A DNA stretch of 64,000 nt from Mesostigma viride (taxonomy: Eukaryota > Streptophyta > Mesostigmatophyceae > Mesostigmatales > Mesostigmataceae), in NCBI GenBank assembly GCA_009746045.1, contig RPFO01000231.1, forward strand, positions 1,620,840 through 1,684,839. The letters run 5' to 3'. The notes beneath the pieces are model-generated. The model made no database searches and was not told where the DNA came from. It worked only from the letters and a program-made list of their open reading frames with translations. This document shows positions 61,377 to 64,000 of this stretch, one piece after another. The first letter of the stretch is position 1. The number at the start of each line of letters is the position of its first letter. A program made the translations under genes and the position numbers.

Positions 61377-61835
61377 GACATCCTGCGTACGATGTCTCCC
61401 AATTAGTAATTGGCGGATAAAAAGTAATACAAAGCTATCTAGGCTATTCAACTTATCTAGAACCTAGTGCGCGCATGTGAGGCCTGCGTTCGAAACCTCG
61501 TGCGGACAGTGCCGAGCGGATTATTTTGGGGAAAACCGGCCTTTCAGTAGCAAATCGCCGCCGGCTCCAGGGGCCTATTTAATCGCCGCACGAGGTAGAT
61601 ATTGAACCTTCCCATCCAGGGATCAATATCGAATCAATGCCGCATTAGAGCCCTAGATAGGGAGCCGCCTGATATTTCACCCCACGAGCTCAAAGGTTTT
61701 AAGTTGAATAGCATTTAGCTATTAGTGCTTTTTATCCGCCAAATACTGATTGGCAGACATCCTGCGCAGAATGCCTACCAATTTGTAATTGGCAGATAAA
61801 AAGTAATTGCTAGAGGCTATTCAACTTCATCGCTA
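61377..61835. repeat. MITE-like module with inverted and direct repeats
   Basis: TTGGCGGATAAAAAG...GCTATTCAACTTA (61,411-61,457) recurs inverted at 61,690-61,745. A third, direct copy at 61,790-61,835 (TTGGCAGATAAAAAGTAATT...GCTATTCAACTT) lies just outside. The phrase GGCAGACATCCTGCG precedes both direct copies. No target duplication is clear. No coding sequence is present. Confidence 0.6.
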
Positions 61836-63033
61836 GGCATATTTGCATGCCAAGCTCTAGAGCATACACTATGCTCAACCCAAGGTCAACTGCCATGTTT
61901 ACAACCTTTCCATGTATGCCAAGAACTCAGCAAGCGTAAACACCTTAGAAAGGGTGCCCAAGCAACAGAGACAAATGCAGGCTGTAAACTTGGCAGCGTA
62001 TCGTATATGCTCTCTGCCAAGCATTCACATCATATCCATCTCAATAATGCCTTGCTGCACACATAGCAGGGAAGTCTTTCATCTAAATGCTTATCAAGAA
62101 AAAAAATGGAAACACGTATCTGATACAATGCCACTTATGCAGTATGGCCAGCGAAAGAAGCATTGTCACCTTCCTTTCCAACATGGTAATTTGCTACTAT
62201 AAGCTAATGCCAGCTTGTCAGCCTCTATGTTTCTAGCCATAGGCCTTCCGGACATTCATGTTCTAACATACTCTAAAAGCAGTCAAAACTCATCCAAAAT
62301 CTGGCCGAGGTAACATAATTACTACCCAACCATCACAAGCCTATGCACAGAAGCAATAAAACAACAAAAAGACAGTCATAAAGCCTCGATTATAGCCCCA
62401 AGACTGGTATCGAAACAATATATGACTCATGCGCGGTCACTGAGACATGATAAAAGGCTAAAACGTACCTGGTTGAAACCGCAGATTACCTTGTTTGCAG
62501 GAGCTAGCACGCCTACCCCATGAACGTAGCCGCAAGCATGTCCTGGCCGCCATTGATGATCAGCTGTGCTAGGAACGACGTAACTAACTCATCCATGTGC
62601 AAAAATCCGAACATTTCCTGCCGAGCAACAAGTACAGCTTGCACCAGGTCATCGCCTGGCCGCTCACGCGATTTGCTGCGCCGCCACATAACCTCGAGGC
62701 ATATATAGGCATTTGTAATTGTTGCACGGCTAGGCATATAGCATTTACAAGACCTAGGGATGATGCCTACAAAGTTTCAGTCGAGTACGTCAAGCCATGC
62801 TCTCGCCCTAGTCAGTTGTTTGTGCCACCATAGCCGCTGACGTGAATAATTTTTATTCACGTCGTCCTCGTTTGGCCATGGTACCCCCCCTACTTTCCTT
62901 GACCGTAGGTCCCTGTCCAGGTGTCCAAAAGTAGTAAACCAGGGGTGTACGTGAAAGTACAAATCTAGATCTCAAATCTGGCCCAAACAGAATCTTAAAA
63001 AGTTTGCTAGAATCTGAGCTAGTTCTGCCACAA
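61836..63033. other. No gene seen
   Basis: AT-rich unique sequence with short frames. Nothing supportable. Confidence 0.35.
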
Positions 63034-63088
63034 ACTCGGTCCGATTTTTAGGACTGAGAAAAACTCAGTCCTTCAAATCGGACCGAGT
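63034..63088. repeat. Long hairpin, 25-bp arms
   Basis: Left arm 63,034-63,058 (starts ACTCGGTCCGATTT, ends GGACTGAG), a 5-base A loop, right arm 63,064-63,088. The arms pair at 23 of 25 positions. It could be the core of a fold-back element or, less likely, a small-RNA precursor. Confidence 0.8.
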
Positions 63089-64000
63089 ACGGTTTAATTA
63101 AGGGCTAGGGCAAGCTGAAATAGGCTTAACATCACTAGTTTGTTGGTGGCTGCCTCCTAGAATGCATGCCTTGCGTAGGGTATCCGTACCACGTTCCCTA
63201 CGTGCATGGACAAGGTGGCACCTGCACATAGGTGCCATGTAAGGGCAGTGTGATGATGCTGCCAGTTATGTTTCCCCATCATTGTGGAAGGGAAATGTAT
63301 TGTATGACATGGTTGGTGGCCTTATTAGTAGGTAGTATGCCCACCCCTACCCCCTTTGTTGCTTTTTACCAACGGTACCCCTATGGGCTGTACTGGGTGC
63401 AACTGCTGTATATACCCAACATGTGTTATACCCAACCGAATGATGACCCCTTGGAATAGCTCAAACTGTTCAGCAACTAATTGTTTATCATCCCTGAAGT
63501 GGCAGGTGCCTAGCTCTTATAACATAATTCAAAATGCACATTCTACCAAAAATGAAAACGCGCGTCTTGACCCCCCTGACTTTGACGGTAGTTATACATG
63601 GCCTACCCTGCATATATGTTAGGTTGTGATGTATCAACCCGAAGGGCAACTCATGGACATGCTTGGCCCCCAAGGACAGCCATTGGATATGGGTACATAG
63701 GTTGGATGGCATCTGGTTTGCAAAATTGTGAAGTTACAGCCGGTGCATCGGCAGTATTTCTGCCCATTTAGGGGTTAAGTACCTTATTAAGTACTGAGTA
63801 TGTGCCTACCCGACTGATAAGAAGCCCTTTTGCTTTTGCCGGGCTAAAGCTGGGGATGCTTTTGGATGAGTAGACCCCTGTAGTCGCGAAAATTCGTGCG
63901 AGAGGTCCCGTCTTCGAATCCGGTATTGATCATACCAAAATTTTTACTGTGTGTTTGGCATGTTGTGGTATTTGAAGGGATTTCTAAATATTACTTACAG
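63089..64000. other. No gene seen
   Basis: Short frames. A GTCTTCGAATCCGG phrase near 63,910 recalls a tRNA T-loop, but no cloverleaf can be built around it. Confidence 0.35.

Noticed and set aside
61480-61520. Possible tRNA-derived SINE around GCGTTCGAAACC
   Set aside because: B-box-like phrase only; no A box at the right distance and no related copies in the window.
63880-63950. Possible tRNA gene around a GTCTTCGAATCCGG phrase
   Set aside because: No acceptor stem, D arm or anticodon arm can be paired around it.

Overview
This is a eukaryotic nuclear window. The grounds are canonical LTR retrotransposons with TG...CA ends and 5-bp target-site duplications, LINE reverse transcriptases, a Penelope-like reverse transcriptase fragment, a gene with a GT-AG intron, and eukaryote-type MYND zinc fingers. 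There is no sign of bacterial operons, ribosome binding sites, CRISPR, rRNA or convincing tRNA genes. The Penelope-like fragment, the initiator-Met-type primer binding sites, the GC-rich codon usage and three intronless genes over 3.5 kb would fit an alga or a related protist, but the sequence alone does not fix the lineage.

Positions 1-36,000 are built around one family of large intronless proteins with an N-terminal TPR-like helical region, Sel1-like repeats and a C-terminal MYND zinc finger. Three copies are intact and alternate in strand: 19,161-22,814 (-), 25,080-28,628 (+) and 31,948-35,508 (-). Two are broken: a chimeric, internally deleted copy at 1,507-2,533 (-) and a long, strongly decayed copy at about 2,950-8,231 (+). 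The 3' parts of the two broken copies form a near-identical inverted pair. Between the copies lie an LTR retrotransposon that carries only gag (11,729-17,887), three copies of a LINE-derived unit that carries an ORF1-like domain but no reverse transcriptase, a hAT-like element inserted into one of them (8,882-10,630), and a Penelope-like fragment (29,086-29,670).

Positions 36,000-50,000 are almost wholly mobile DNA. They hold a 6.9-kb LTR element with no recognisable coding capacity (36,429-43,311), several 5'-truncated LINE tails on both strands, a decayed LINE reverse transcriptase (45,116-46,619), and directly after it a better preserved one (46,620-48,823). Most LINE 3' ends here share a short C/G-rich hairpin and a TTAATTAA-type tail.

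Positions 50,170-52,793 hold the one spliced gene I can reconstruct: a membrane-anchored MYND protein with armadillo-like helical repeats. A 182-bp intron splits its zinc finger, and four TTCCCGCG sites lie about 400 bp upstream. The rest (52,800-64,000) is gene-poor. It contains two tiny retroposed insertions with clear target duplications, a 17-bp minisatellite open in all frames, a possible secreted-protein first exon, a MITE-like module and a strong hairpin.

The main results are these. (1) The hAT-like insertion is confirmed by a paralogous empty site in the same window. (2) The ORF1-only LINE family looks analogous to mammalian HAL1. (3) Decayed copies differ from their intact partners by repeated 2- or 4-bp insertions that are inverted copies of adjacent bases, which looks like one mutational process. 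(4) The TPR/Sel1/MYND array appears to evolve by inverted duplication and patchy gene conversion.
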